From Diplonema japonicum (Eukaryota; Euglenozoa; Diplonemea; Diplonemida; Diplonemidae), in NCBI GenBank assembly GCA_964019335.1, contig OZ025683.1, forward strand, positions 248,001-312,000: a DNA stretch of 64,000 nucleotides, given 5' to 3'. The first letter of the stretch is position 1. The number at the start of each line of letters is the position of its first letter. A model generated the notes under the pieces. It did not search any database and was not told where the DNA came from. It saw nothing but the letters and a program-made list of their open reading frames with translations. Both the position numbers and the translations under genes were made by a program. This document shows, piece after piece, positions 48,206 to 59,241 of this stretch.

Positions 48206-49580
48206 CCTGAAGCTCCTTCTTTTCCGGGTATTTTTGTTATATTTTTATTATTTTTTTTTTTATTTCCACTCTATATTTTTATTTTTCTGCTGTAAAAGAG
48301 AAATAATACAGAAGAAGAAGAAGAAAAAGCCTAAAAAGATCGTTTAATCTTCACTAACTGGCAAGTGTGACCCAGTGCAAATTGCATGATGTGGTTTATA
48401 AGTAACATTCTTCTTGAACAGTGAAATCATCTTGCACAAGTTTTTTTTTTTTTTTGACACCCCTCGCACGAAAATTCTTGGGGTAGTAACACTTCAAGAG
48501 ATCTTTGTATTTAAAAAAAAAAAAAAAGTGAGAGAGAGGAAGCAAGTTCTTTTTTTTTCCCCGCAAGAAAATGAGGGGGGGGGGGGGGGGGGGGGGATAG
48601 ATCACTAAGAGACCACCTCATGTCGAAAAGGCTTAAAGAACAAGAATATGCGAATTTTTAAGGGAGGGTGCTGACTTTCGGAATCTGAAGAGTTCCTCCA
48701 TGTGGTCAGCCTAGAAGCACAATGCCCCTTTCCTTTTTTTTTTATATTGTCTATTTATGTGCAAGAAAGAACCCAAAAGTAGCTTTTTTTTTCTTTCTTT
48801 GGGAGGGGCGGGGTGGCTGGACACATAGGTAGCGCGCTTCCAACTTGGTTTTTTTTTCTCTTTTTTTTTTCCATACCTGACATTGGAGTGCTTGCCTGCT
48901 TTCCTTCCACCCTTCTGTCCACTGTTAACTTCCCTATCTTTTTTATTCTTTCAAAGAGTTTTACTTTTTTTTCTTCGAGAAGAATATTTTTTTTTGAAAA
49001 AAAAGTGTTGCACGTCATCCGTGTTTTTTTTTTTTTCTTTTCTTATAAATGTCTTTCCCCCCCCCTTTTTTTTCGTTTCCTATCTCCCCCCTCCTCTCCC
49101 CTCTCCCCACACTTCAGAATGCTTGGAGAGCAGTTCATTGATTCTGACGAAGAAAATGTTGGAGGGGAAAAAAATAAAAGAGAAACAAAAATGATTTTTT
49201 ATTTTTTATTTTTTTAGAACAGCAGGAAAAAAAAAAATAAACTTTCATTTATTTTCTTCTTTTTTTTTTTCCTCCTCCTTCTCAACTGTAACGCAACTCT
49301 TTGCTTTTGGTGGCGCCCTATTAAAATTTCTGTCCCTCCAAAAAAAAAAAGAGAAATAATAAAAAAAAAAAAGAAATACCAGCACAATTTTTAAATAGAA
49401 TTGAACGGACCCCCCCCCCTAATATTTACCTTCAATTCCTCCCTAAACCTTCCTCCTTCCTTTTTTTTTCTTTTCCCTTTCTTTCACCTCCCTCTTTTTT
49501 TTTCCTTTTTTTTTTTTAAAGAAGATCTTCTTCTTTAACTATTTATATTTATTGAAACGCATAACAACATCAAAATAAAA
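48066..49580. other. Gene-poor homopolymer region
   Basis: Two poly(T) runs over 35 nt (48077, 48162), a ~25-nt G run near 48575 and no supported gene. A tRNA-like half (GGTAGCGCGCTTCCAACTTGG, 48828) is incomplete. Confidence 0.5.
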
Positions 49581-49700
49581 TTACTTTTTTTTGCTGTCCT
49601 GCTTGGCGTGTCTCGGAGCACTACCTCCAACTTCCTTGATCGTACCGAAATGTGAGCGCACACCGAAACTATCTAAAGTCGCAATCTTGGAAATTTTCAT
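49581..49700 (-). CDS. Possible 39-aa ORF on the minus strand
   Basis: A compact frame starting MKISKIATLDSFGVRSHFGT and ending SAPRHAKQDSKKK. Its composition is ordinary, unlike the surrounding poly-Lys/Phe frames, but it is short and on the opposite strand to all confident genes. It could be a small protein or a remnant. No family recognised. Confidence 0.25.
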   Translation of the reverse strand: MKISKIATLDSFGVRSHFGTIKEVGGSAPRHAKQDSKKK

Positions 49701-50142
49701 TTTCCCTCCCTCCCCCCCCTCCTTTTTTTTAGCAGGAGCCTTATTTTACCTAACCAAACGAATAAGGTTCCCTCCTGGAAAAAAAAAATTTTTTTTTTTA
49801 CTCTTGATTTTTTGGCGGCCTGTCACATACCGCAGGTACCCTTAAATGTCTCTTTTTTTTTTTTTTTTTTTTTTACAGAAAAAAAAAAGAGGAAAGTGTT
49901 CACCCAACAACAACTTTTCTTTTTTTTTTTTTTTTTTCCTTCCTTCCCGTGATTCTCTCGTTGCCTCCATCCGCATTCTATCTGAGAGGCCTGATACACA
50001 CCCCCCCCAAAAAAAACTCGTTCGTAAACAAAGAAAAGAAAAGAAAAGAAAAGGGAACCCAGAACTGTACTCTGACAGACTTGATTTGGCGGCTTAAAGT
50101 TGTCTTGACACTGCTAGGACCTCATGTAGGAGGGATACAAAG
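49701..50142. other. Intergenic
   Basis: T, C and A runs and an AAAAG microsatellite near 50032-50053. Nothing else seen. Confidence 0.5.
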
Positions 50143-50830
50143 ATGAAAGGCAATGGTGCAGGTTCAGTTTCTGTGCCTCAGCCAAATAAGTTTTCGATTA
50201 CCAGCCTTTTAACACAGATTGATTCTGTGATGATGTTCAACAAGGAAAAAAAAAAATAAATAAATATCTCCCCTCTCAAGATCCCCCCCTGTTCCGCTTT
50301 TGGCGCGAAATAAAAAATGGGGGGGTATAACCTAAACTATTCATTGCCGGGGGAGAAAGAAAAAAAGAAAGGGAAGAAATCCCGACTTTTGTTGTTTTCT
50401 TCCCCGAGCAGAGCTCTCATTTACGTTCACACTCTGTGTGGGCCTAGCACTGTAAAATTATTCTATCGAGAAAAAAAAAGAAAAAAAAGAAAAAAAAAAA
50501 TCCCCTTTTTCTAACTTTTTTTCATTTTCTCTTGGTTCTGATGGACTCCAAAACCGAACAAAATATGTTCTTTCTGAAATAACTGAATCCGTGGCATTGC
50601 GATCGATAGGTGCACCCAAGCGACTGAAGGGGTACACCGGAAGGCCGAAATTCGCATCCAGCAGAACGTGCGAAATTCTGGAAAGACAATGCGCAGTACC
50701 GACTGCACAGAGAAAAGAGTGGTCCGACCCCTTCGTGCCCGACTACAGAGCACAACAACCTACCAGAACGCAGTCCACCCTTCCCGCAGCCATGCATCCT
50801 TCAGCACAGAAGGGTAGCAACATCCGCTAG
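50143..50830 (+). CDS. Multi-exon gene, splicing unresolved
   Basis: Three coding-like blocks share the + strand. The first is ATG 50143 with MKGNGAGSVSVPQPNKFSIT and following residues. The second follows GAGCAG at 50411 and reads ALIYVHTLCGPSTVKLFYRE. The long third block is 50529-50830 (LGSDGLQNRTKYVLSEITES ... PAAMHPSAQKGSNIR, stop TAG). Poly(A)/G-rich DNA between them resembles the introns elsewhere, but no set of GT-AG junctions joins all three convincingly. The product is basic and unrecognised. Confidence 0.45.
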
Positions 50831-51017
50831 CGCGGAAAAGAAGTTGCTCGTACGCCAGGCGGTTTATGAAGCAACCAAAGTCATTCTTCTTCTTTCTTTT
50901 TTTTTTTTTTTTTCTTTTTTTTTTCCACCCCCCCCCTGAAACAGAAAAAACAGAAAAAAAAATAAACGGGAAGAAAAAAAAAAAAAAAAAACACAAAAAA
51001 AACAGGCTGGGAGGGCG

Positions 51018-54000
51018 ATGAACGAAGATGGGTCAGTGGGGCTACCAATACTGACATGCACGAACCAACACGAGAAAGCGTGTTCCAAGAGGTACTTGAA
51101 CGCGAGAAGGAGATACAAAAACGAGCTAGGGAGAGTAAAGGATGTCGTCCGAAAGATCCGAGAGGACAAGGCAGAAGCCCACAAAGAAAAGCTTGACAGG
51201 ATGGAGGTGAACCGCGTCGCCCTCAAAAGACTATTAAACGTAAAGAACAAGCCCCGACGAAAAAGCTACGCAGGCGCGGCTAGCGTGATCGGCACGCTCT
51301 CAGAATACGTGGAAACACCTCAAATGTTCCCTTCCCTAGAAAGCCCTATGTCGGGGCTTAAATCGTTGGCAAGCTCCCAGATCGATTTCACAGAACGTAG
51401 TCTTTCTTGCGGCGATGTGTTCATGCTGTGCGAAACTCTCAAGATGCACCCTGAGGTGCACACGCTTGATCTTTCAAGGAACAATCTGGCATCTCAACAC
51501 ACCTGCAAGTTTATCATTCAACTGCTAGAGGCAAACCCTCGTATCACTGATGTTCATTTAAACAGCACATCAATGCCTTCTTACTGGCAAGATCTTGTTC
51601 AAGCCCAGCTTTCTAAAAACACTTCTATCCAACACCAGCATCAAGCCGAGCTTGATAGACGGAATATGCACAGCCTTTACAACACGTGGAGGGATGAACG
51701 GCTTCAAGACCGGATCGGGCTGCTCTCCGACGAACGCATAGAAAGGCACAAGCTGTACAGCGACAGGGATAAGGTGTGGAAGGCGCTCAAAACAGCTTAC
51801 AGGGCGGAGACAAGAAAACTTGTCAGGCATCTTCGCAGAATGGAGATCAAAAAGATAAGAGAAGAAAACATAAACACATTAACCAAAGAAGAGTTAGAAG
51901 CACGAGACTGCCTATACCGGGAATGGCTGTGCGAATGTCTGAAGCTGCTCTACGATGTTGCTGTCGAGTGGCGGTGGGACGTGGAACAAGAGTACAACGC
52001 CGTGCGGTCTCAACTCCGAAAACTGTACTTACAAAACTGGAGGGACGCGAAGAGCGTTGAAACTGCAAGAATCTCAAGAGAAACCGCCGAGCAAACAGCA
52101 GTGGAACAAGAAGCCCTCGACAGCAGAGCAAATCTCGCACGTGAAAAACTAATAGAAGAAATCGAAATCCTCACATGGTACAGAGAAAAACGAGCCTGGA
52201 TCATCGCACGCCAGGAAGCCATGGTGGACATGCTACTCCAAGAATCCACACTACGGGAAGCCATGTCGTACGAAGCACGTGATGAAATAAAGTTCCTACA
52301 CGACAGGAGAAGGAACATCGAGAAGCAACGCGACATTGCACTGATGCAACAGAGACGGCAGGTCTGCACCGAAGAAGAGTCCCTCCGACTGCGTCTAGAA
52401 CGCGAGCAAGATCAACTCTGCCAAATTTTAACCGAAATCACACTACCGTTCATCAATTACGGTTGGCTCAAACACGAGTTCTACATGCTCACATCGCAAC
52501 GAGGCAAACACCTGTCATCATGCCCCATCGTGACCTTTGACTTAAAACAAAAAGTAGTTTCACAATACATGTCTGGGCAAGGTGGCGCTTGGGTATCCTT
52601 GGCATCCGAAGCACATCTTACCGTAGCGATGGAAGAACACTGGTCACAACAGTACGGTGAAATACAAGTAGCATGCAGAGCCGGTCTCACAAAAATGACA
52701 CAGCATGCAACTCAACAGCGAGCAGTGTTCGAAAAGCACAGATCGCAACTAGCCTTATATGATGAAAAGGAGTATCTTTTGAACATCATGAAGACGATAG
52801 AAACGTATATGACACCCACAGACAAGAACCTCCCTGAGCTCATCTCGTGGCTCGAAAGCGACAAAGCCGCCACTAAGAAGATAAAACTATGGGGCGCACG
52901 GGTTCGATTCACCCTACAATACGAATCAGGGAGAAGCGGCTCGCAACTCTTTCTACCTGGTATGGAAGAGCTCGGCAAAGAGACCGTCGATGTGGTGTTC
53001 AACACAAACGGCACATTAGAAACCAAGGAGGTGGTCGACAAGATCACAGCTCTGGAATACTCCAACACGGAAATCACCAACACCCCATACCGCGTCGGGA
53101 TACTCGTTCAGGTAGAGGTAGACATGGCAGACACAGGATTCCACATTTACACCACCGACAAGTTCTTGCAAAAGAACGGAACACCCGCGCCTGATAAACT
53201 GCGAACAATGGTATTCGACGGTGTTCTTGATGTCGTTGTGGTGCCCCCGTACATTCGTCTCGCCCCGCAAAGGCTCAAACCGTGGAAAGAAGGGAACGAC
53301 AAAGGTTTGCAGCTCGTTGAGGACGCCAACGTCAACGACCCACCCATCATCGCTAGACGCAGCGACAAGAAAGTAGTCGTCAGCGACGGAACCGGCTTGG
53401 GGATCACACACTTCGGAAAAGGAAGACTGGTGGCGGAGTTCACCGTGGGACACACCGAGTACGACCATTTATATTTCAGAGCAAATTCGTCAAGAATGCC
53501 CGTTCTCATATACAACGAAGGAACACACAGCATCATGCTGGGAGGGACGTGTGTTGCTAACATTGTGTCGGGTTACTTACTACCAAAAATCGTGTCTGGA
53601 GACGGAATGAAAAAATCCGACGGGGTGGTTGTGATCCAGTTCACAGACGTGGCGGTGTCCTCCGACACCGTGAAACGCATTGTCGAGAGGCTGCGGTTTC
53701 ACAACGTCACCAACGATCCCAACCCAGGCGCGAGAGAGGTCCGTTTCACACTTGAAGACGGTAATGGGTTCTCTGCTTCTATTATGACCTCCTTTGAAGT
53801 CGAAGCTCTCGACGACCCTGCTGAGCTCACACTCAAGCAGAAGAACTTAGTTTTCCACGCTGCACACGGGTACGTCCCGGACGATCTCAAGAAATACATC
53901 GAACCCATGAAACTTCCTCTTTTTAAGGACGCGTCTCTTGAGGACCCCGACACCGAGTTTTTTGTAGGCGGGCATCTTCGAGTCGTGCTCGCGTCTTATC

Positions 54001-56267
54001 AAAAAGGCGATTCTCTGCAATTCGATCCGTCTGTCTTTGAGGGAGGCCCACTTACCATCACAATGCATGCTCCGCATGAAGTGTTTTTTGAAGGTGTTTT
54101 TTTGGGAGATGTCGAGGTTTCTGTCATCGATGAGTCCGAATTTCGAAAGAAGAATAAGATGGTCGGGTTGGTGCAAAAAGCCACGCTTAGACAGCCCACA
54201 GCGATTCAAAGGCTGGCGTCGTCGTTGCTTTTAACACAAACAGATCGTTCCGAGCCAGGGTCGCGTTCTGGAAGTGTGGCGTCGAAGGACTTCGGCACGC
54301 TGACGGACGGAAGATCTTTCAAAGAGATCGTATTGCGTTTTACAAAAGGCGGCCAGGCTACAATAGAGGCAGTCTGTGCGTTTTTGCGGGTGTTGATGTT
54401 CTACAACCCGCTTCCGGCGGTCAGCACCGCGACAACAAGAACCATTGATCTGTCGCTCCGAATAGGCCCCACGGTGTACACACACGAAGGAGCTGACAAC
54501 ATTGACACCCTCGCAGGTGCCCCTGATGCTGCGATGCCCGAGATCAAAGAGTCCCTCACCCTCAAGGTCACACCAAGCCTTATTTCGGTAAACGCGAAAT
54601 TCTCGGTTCTAACCTACACGCAAAGCAGCGGACCTCACAGGCTCACCTCCTTCGAGCTCCTTCATGATCAGTACATCGACAGCTACGATGGTGGTTTCAT
54701 CAAAGCAGAGTTCGCTGACGGATATTATAAACACGAGGACATTCTTAACATCCGGGAAGCCGATAGTATTGGGATCACTCTCAAGGATTGGGTCTTTTCC
54801 GAGAAGGATTCATTGAAGGAAGTCATGACCGCCACCCAATCATCGGCGAGAGAACGAGGTCTTACACACTTGGTGAGCCAGGTCAAGCAAACCAATAAAG
54901 ACCCTCAAAAAAACATGTTGGATGTGTTGAGAAAAGGAGCGAAGGAGATGAAGGGTGGAACTGGAAAGAAAAAGACCAACCTGGGAAAATATCCATCTGC
55001 AAGAACAGCTGAGGTGGATGACATGCTGAGCATGTCAGAGCTGTCGATTGAAGGAAAGTTCATTGGGTACTTATACATAGGAAGCGGGAGGCTTGCATTA
55101 CACTTCGGAAGAAACGTCGCGGTGAAGAAAAAGGAGATAACAACCCTTCTACGAAACATCACGTACATGAACAGTAAGGCTGATCCCTCAAGCGGGGAAA
55201 AGGTCGCAAGAGTGAAATTGAACGACGGTTCCTGGAGTGTCTCGCAAGCCCTCATTGACATCACAATACAGCGAAAGGACGAGGTTGCGGTTATCACTTT
55301 CAAAGACAGGCTTCGGTACAGATTCTGCGTTGATGACTTTATCCTTCCGTTCTGTATTGCACCACTTCACACAAGTTCCTTGCGCGACGAAGACACATCC
55401 CTTTTCACCGATGGTGGCTGTCTTTCCATCGAACTTCAAGCAGGCGGCGGAAAAGGAGACACCTTGTCCCTTTTAACAAGGGAACAACAGCTCATTCAAA
55501 TCGACCGACAGGAACAAGTCGATGTTGAAGATCTTCCTTACTACCAGGAGAACGTCACCGATCACGTATTCACGTTGCAAGAGAAAAGCATAATATTGGA
55601 TTCAGGTGTGGTGTGCACCTATGTTCTTCCCAAATCGTCGCAAGGCACAAATGACCTCAAGATCTATTTCAGCAAGGATCCACCTTTTCTTCCGATAGAT
55701 GCATTGAACTACCTGTTGTCTTGTGTGACGTTTACAAACCAAACAGAGAAGTATAAAGAAGGCGTGCGAACCTTTTTGGTAAGGGTGACAGATGCACACA
55801 ACACGCAAGACGCAAAGGAGAGGTTGAACCTAGACGTGCGTTCGCCTCTACTTTCTCTCCCTGGCAACCATGCATCTCTTCTCGAGAAGGGTAACACCTT
55901 CCCGCTCTCTAAAATAATCGTAAACACCGGCGAGGCGACGTTCATGCAAGGATATCTTTCCGTGACTTTGATCTCTCCCACCCAAGCTGACAAGGTCATC
56001 TTGCAACTAAAAGACTCTGGTTTTCGAACCGAGAACTCCGGGAGCAGCCTCCTTTGCGGTCCCACAATAATCGGCAACCTCACAGTGCAACCGCACTCCA
56101 TACGGGTTTCGTTCCACCAGACATCCAAAACGAAGCAAACCAACATCCAAGCACTGCTCAAGTGCGTTCAAGTACGATTGGCTTCACCAGATCTGCTCAA
56201 GTTGGAAGTTAGTCTCTCTGACGAAGACCTGTCTCCTCGTGTCTCAACAGTCACACTGACCACATGA
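51018..56267 (+). CDS. 1749-aa LRR / coiled-coil / beta-repeat protein
   Basis: One uninterrupted frame. Residues about 110-200 contain leucine-rich repeats (VHTLDLSRNNLASQHTCKFI). Residues about 210-620 are long charged helices and coiled coil. From about residue 630 to the end at least four beta-rich modules occur. Each closes with a motif like RLRFHNVTNDPNPGAREVRF or LLRNITYMNSKADPSSGEK followed by V-x-LxDG, resembling cadherin-like/Ig-like repeats of large adhesion proteins. No signal peptide or membrane helix is seen, so an intracellular structural role is more likely, e.g. in the paraflagellar or subpellicular skeleton. This is the largest gene in the window, and no cis-introns were noticed. 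Confidence 0.7.
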   Translation: MNEDGSVGLPILTCTNQHEKACSKRYLNARRRYKNELGRVKDVVRKIREDKAEAHKEKLDRMEVNRVALKRLLNVKNKPRRKSYAGAASVIGTLSEYVETPQMFPSLESPMSGLKSLASSQIDFTERSLSCGDVFMLCETLKMHPEVHTLDLSRNNLASQHTCKFIIQLLEANPRITDVHLNSTSMPSYWQDLVQAQLSKNTSIQHQHQAELDRRNMHSLYNTWRDERLQDRIGLLSDERIERHKLYSDRDKVWKALKTAYRAETRKLVRHLRRMEIKKIREENINTLTKEELEARDCLYREWLCECLKLLYDVAVEWRWDVEQEYNAVRSQLRKLYLQNWRDAKSVETARISRETAEQTAVEQEALDSRANLAREKLIEEIEILTWYREKRAWIIARQEAMVDMLLQESTLREAMSYEARDEIKFLHDRRRNIEKQRDIALMQQRRQVCTEEESLRLRLEREQDQLCQILTEITLPFINYGWLKHEFYMLTSQRGKHLSSCPIVTFDLKQKVVSQYMSGQGGAWVSLASEAHLTVAMEEHWSQQYGEIQVACRAGLTKMTQHATQQRAVFEKHRSQLALYDEKEYLLNIMKTIETYMTPTDKNLPELISWLESDKAATKKIKLWGARVRFTLQYESGRSGSQLFLPGMEELGKETVDVVFNTNGTLETKEVVDKITALEYSNTEITNTPYRVGILVQVEVDMADTGFHIYTTDKFLQKNGTPAPDKLRTMVFDGVLDVVVVPPYIRLAPQRLKPWKEGNDKGLQLVEDANVNDPPIIARRSDKKVVVSDGTGLGITHFGKGRLVAEFTVGHTEYDHLYFRANSSRMPVLIYNEGTHSIMLGGTCVANIVSGYLLPKIVSGDGMKKSDGVVVIQFTDVAVSSDTVKRIVERLRFHNVTNDPNPGAREVRFTLEDGNGFSASIMTSFEVEALDDPAELTLKQKNLVFHAAHGYVPDDLKKYIEPMKLPLFKDASLEDPDTEFFVGGHLRVVLASYQKGDSLQFDPSVFEGGPLTITMHAPHEVFFEGVFLGDVEVSVIDESEFRKKNKMVGLVQKATLRQPTAIQRLASSLLLTQTDRSEPGSRSGSVASKDFGTLTDGRSFKEIVLRFTKGGQATIEAVCAFLRVLMFYNPLPAVSTATTRTIDLSLRIGPTVYTHEGADNIDTLAGAPDAAMPEIKESLTLKVTPSLISVNAKFSVLTYTQSSGPHRLTSFELLHDQYIDSYDGGFIKAEFADGYYKHEDILNIREADSIGITLKDWVFSEKDSLKEVMTATQSSARERGLTHLVSQVKQTNKDPQKNMLDVLRKGAKEMKGGTGKKKTNLGKYPSARTAEVDDMLSMSELSIEGKFIGYLYIGSGRLALHFGRNVAVKKKEITTLLRNITYMNSKADPSSGEKVARVKLNDGSWSVSQALIDITIQRKDEVAVITFKDRLRYRFCVDDFILPFCIAPLHTSSLRDEDTSLFTDGGCLSIELQAGGGKGDTLSLLTREQQLIQIDRQEQVDVEDLPYYQENVTDHVFTLQEKSIILDSGVVCTYVLPKSSQGTNDLKIYFSKDPPFLPIDALNYLLSCVTFTNQTEKYKEGVRTFLVRVTDAHNTQDAKERLNLDVRSPLLSLPGNHASLLEKGNTFPLSKIIVNTGEATFMQGYLSVTLISPTQADKVILQLKDSGFRTENSGSSLLCGPTIIGNLTVQPHSIRVSFHQTSKTKQTNIQALLKCVQVRLASPDLLKLEVSLSDEDLSPRVSTVTLTT

Positions 56268-56362
56268 AAACACGTTTTCCAACAGTTTTATTGTTGTCAG
56301 ACGTTAGACGGGGTGGAGTATTTGTTGACTAATTAATTTTATTGACCTGCCAGAATTAAGGT

Positions 56363-56435
56363 GCCCGTGTAGCCCAATGGATAAGGCGTTTGCTTCCTAA
56401 GCAAAAGATTGTGGGTTCGATCCCCACCATGGGTG
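56363..56435 (+). tRNA. tRNA-Arg (CCT)
   Basis: A 73-nt cloverleaf. The acceptor stem GCCCGTG pairs with CATGGGT (two G-U pairs). The D arm contains AGCCCAATGGATAAGGC. The anticodon arm is TTTGC-TTCCTAA-GCAAA, giving anticodon CCT. The T arm is GTGGG-TTCGATC-CCCAC. A T run directly after it can terminate Pol III. Confidence 0.93.
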
Positions 56436-57104
56436 TTTTTTCCTCATCGTGTTTGCGGGTTCCTCCTTTGTTTCCCTGTCTTGCCGTCCACCTTGACGGC
56501 TGCAACCCTTTGGTCCAGGAAGGCAGCGACCCAGTTCGTTATCCTCTGCGGGTACTTGCTGTATCTCAGCTTTGCGTTCAGGCCGACCGCGGGAAGTAGC
56601 CAAGTCGTACATACTTCTCTTGTGCAAAGTGCTTGTGTTGTTCTGCAGACCTGTTGTTGTTGTTGTTTTTGTTGCTGTTGTTGTCCTCCTTTTTTCTTTT
56701 GACAACTTTTTTTCTTTTGGTTTTTCTTTTTTCTTTTGATGTTGTTTTTTTTTTAGCTCGTTTATGTTCTTTATGTTTTTTTTTTATTTTTTGTTTTTTT
56801 TTTTCATTTTTTTTTTTTTATGTTGTTTTTTTATTTTTTTTTTTTGTTTTTTTTTTATGGGGCATGACGTAATGGGGGGGTGGGGCTTTGTGAATTTGTA
56901 AAGGGAAGGGAAAACACTTTCTTTTTTTTCTGCTTATTACTAACACCACTATTTTTTCACTTTTGGAACCTTTCCCGCCTTTTTTCCTCCCGTTTGTAGA
57001 CATGATAGTCTTTTCGGCGGATTTTCGGCTTTGCTCTCCTATTCCTGCTCTTACAACCCCATCGAAAAGATTCTCATTATTTATTATAGGAAAACACCTC
57101 TGAA
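56436..57104. other. Between the two tRNAs
   Basis: Mixed sequence to about 56640 (TTGTTGTTG microsatellite), then T-rich DNA. No supported gene. Confidence 0.5.
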
Positions 57105-57177
57105 GCGAGGTTGGCGCAGTCGGCAGCGCGTAGGTCTCATAATCCTAAGGTCGTCAGTTCGATCCTGGCACCTCGCA
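57105..57177 (+). tRNA. tRNA-Met (CAT), elongator type
   Basis: A 73-nt cloverleaf. The acceptor GCGAGGT pairs perfectly with ACCTCGC. The D arm is TGGCGCAGTCGGCAGCGC. The anticodon loop CTCATAA gives CAT. The T arm contains GTTCGATCC. GTAGGTCTCATAATCCTAAG closely matches elongator tRNA-Met of other eukaryotes. T residues follow as terminator. It ends 34 bp before the next start codon. Confidence 0.93.
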
Positions 57178-57211
57178 TTTTTTTACACCCCGCAGTAAAA
57201 GGTTAATTAAA

Positions 57212-59084
57212 ATGCAGCGCAAAATGAACCCGGGTTTTCGTGGCAGCAACGGCGGCGTAATGGTCAAAGGAGGTGGTGTAATGCTAAAAGATGCAATGGT
57301 GAGATCGTTGCAGAATGGGAGTCTGGCATTGAGCGGAAGGGGGATGGAGGAGATTCCAGAAGGGTTCGAGGCGCTTGACCGTTTAGACTACGATAACAAA
57401 AACTGGTGGCATGAATGCGAGGTTGTGAAGCTAGATCTAAGTCATAATAAGCTTCGTGCTCTTCCCGAAGACATCAACGAGCTACCTTTACTTGGAGACC
57501 TGCAGGCTGTAAACATTATTGAAAACCGATTTGAGGAACTTCCTTCAGGGCTTTTCAAGCTCCCGTCTCTTGCGAAGCTTCTTGCGGGTTCGAATGACCT
57601 GCAACACCTGCCTGACTCGATCACAACTTGCCTCCAGTTGAAAGAGCTCGACCTCACGATGAACCCAAGGCTGTCAAAGCTTCCTTCTGCTTTTGGGAAT
57701 CTTCACGCTTTGACTTCGTTGCGGGTTAGTAAATGTGGCTTGGTTGAGCTCCCCACGTCTCTTGGCGGGTGCAGCGGTCTGCAGCATCTTGTCGTTTCCC
57801 ACAACAACCTCACGTCTCTGCCTGAGAGCATAGTGCTGCTGAGCGGTTTACAGACAGCTGATTTTTCTTGCAACAAAATAGGCACATTTCCAACATTCTC
57901 TGCCAGTTCTCCTCTTACTGTTCTTGACATGAAACAAAACAAGCTCACTGGTTCACCATTCATCTCCCTCCAGTCTCTGAAAGAACTCACACTGTCCTTC
58001 AACGGGTTGTCTTCTGTAGAGTTGACGACGCCCTCTTTGGTTACTCTTGACATCCGGGATAACAGGGTTAAAACGATCGGTTTTGTGCTTGCTTTGAACT
58101 CTTTAGTCCACCTTAACATATCGAATAATGATATTTCAGTGCTCCCCCCGGAGCTGGGAAGCACAAACTTGTCGACAATCAATCTGGAAGGAAATCCTTT
58201 GAAGTCCATCCGGAGAGATATTTTGAACAAAGGAACTGCAGAGCTGCTGAAATATCTAAAGAGCCGTCAGGCGGAGATTCCCAGGGGGTCAAACGATGTC
58301 GCAAAAGAAACTGTGGCGAATATAGAAGCTTCAAAGGGGTGTGTTGATCTTTCTAAGAAAACACATGTCATGGGTGTCCTGACCTCGATCCCAGATGCTG
58401 TTTTCGAGGACGATTCTGTCACTGTTTTAAAGTGCAACAACCAGGGCTTAACCTCTGTCCCAAGGGAATTAGTGTATCTGCAGTCTCTGGCGGTTTTAGA
58501 GATATGCGGCAATAGAGTCTCAAGCCTCCCAGATGAACTATCTAGGATGAGGCTTTCTCAGGTCATCCTCAAGAAAAACGGTATGACAGTGTTCCCTCGC
58601 ATCTTGAGTTCGATTCCAACGCTCCGTCACATTGATCTCTCAATGAACCGCATTCAAGAGATTCCATCCCTTCTTCACACATCTTTGGACTCGTTGGTTC
58701 TCTCAGATAATTCGATCGTTGCTGTCCCTGCCGTCCCGCAGTGCCTCACTACGCTGCAGCTGTCTTCGAACAGGATCGCCACCCTTCCTGCAGGACTTCC
58801 TTCAGCCCTTCCGAAGATCAGCACCTTTGATCTTTCCAACAACGACCTCACAACCGTCCCTCCTGAATTGGGTACCATGACCACCCTCAGAAGCCTCAGC
58901 CTTACCGGGAATCCCTTGAAAACCATTAGGAGGTATGTTTTTGCATCAAGTAGGGGAAATTCACAGGACCGTGCTTGAAAAAGGCACCGACGCCCTTCTT
59001 GCGTACCTTCGCGATAAAATGTCCGCTCCTGCCTCACAACCTGCAGCTGCTGCTCCTTCGGGGCGCAACATTGTTTTTTACTAA
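57212..59084 (+). CDS. Leucine-rich-repeat protein (LRRC40-like)
   Basis: Exons 57212-58932 and 58967-59084 give 612 aa. The 34-nt intron (GTATGT...CACAG) is among the shortest in the window. About 20 leucine-rich repeats of the LxxLxLxxNxL type run through the protein (VVKLDLSHNKLRALPEDINE, LSTINLEGNPLKSIRRDILN). Two sets each end in NPLK(S/T)IRR plus a helix (GTAELLKYLKSRQ and GTDALLAYLRDKM), an arrangement seen in LRRC40. Without splicing, the second capping helix is lost, which supports the intron. There is no kinase or membrane segment; a protein-binding scaffold is likely. Confidence 0.8.
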
Positions 59085-59210
59085 ACGTCGGTACAGGTGG
59101 GTATTTCCCAGGTGGGGATCTGTTTCTATTAGACTTTTGTTCCCCCCCTCCCCTTTATTTCCCCTGCATATGTTTGTTTACATTTTCTTATTTGCTCTTC
59201 TGCCTTTTAA

Positions 59211-59220
59211 ACCCCTCCAG
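59211..59220 (+). promoter_or_regulatory. Likely trans-splice acceptor
   Basis: AACCCCTCCAG, after a long T/C tract, lies 21 nt before the ATG at 59242 and sets the start chosen for the oxidoreductase. Confidence 0.4.
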
Positions 59221-59241
59221 TTAACGAGAAAAGACAGAAAG

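Noticed and set aside
48812-48850. tRNA-like half near 48828
   Set aside because: A D-arm-like and anticodon-like segment runs straight into poly(T); no T arm or acceptor stem.
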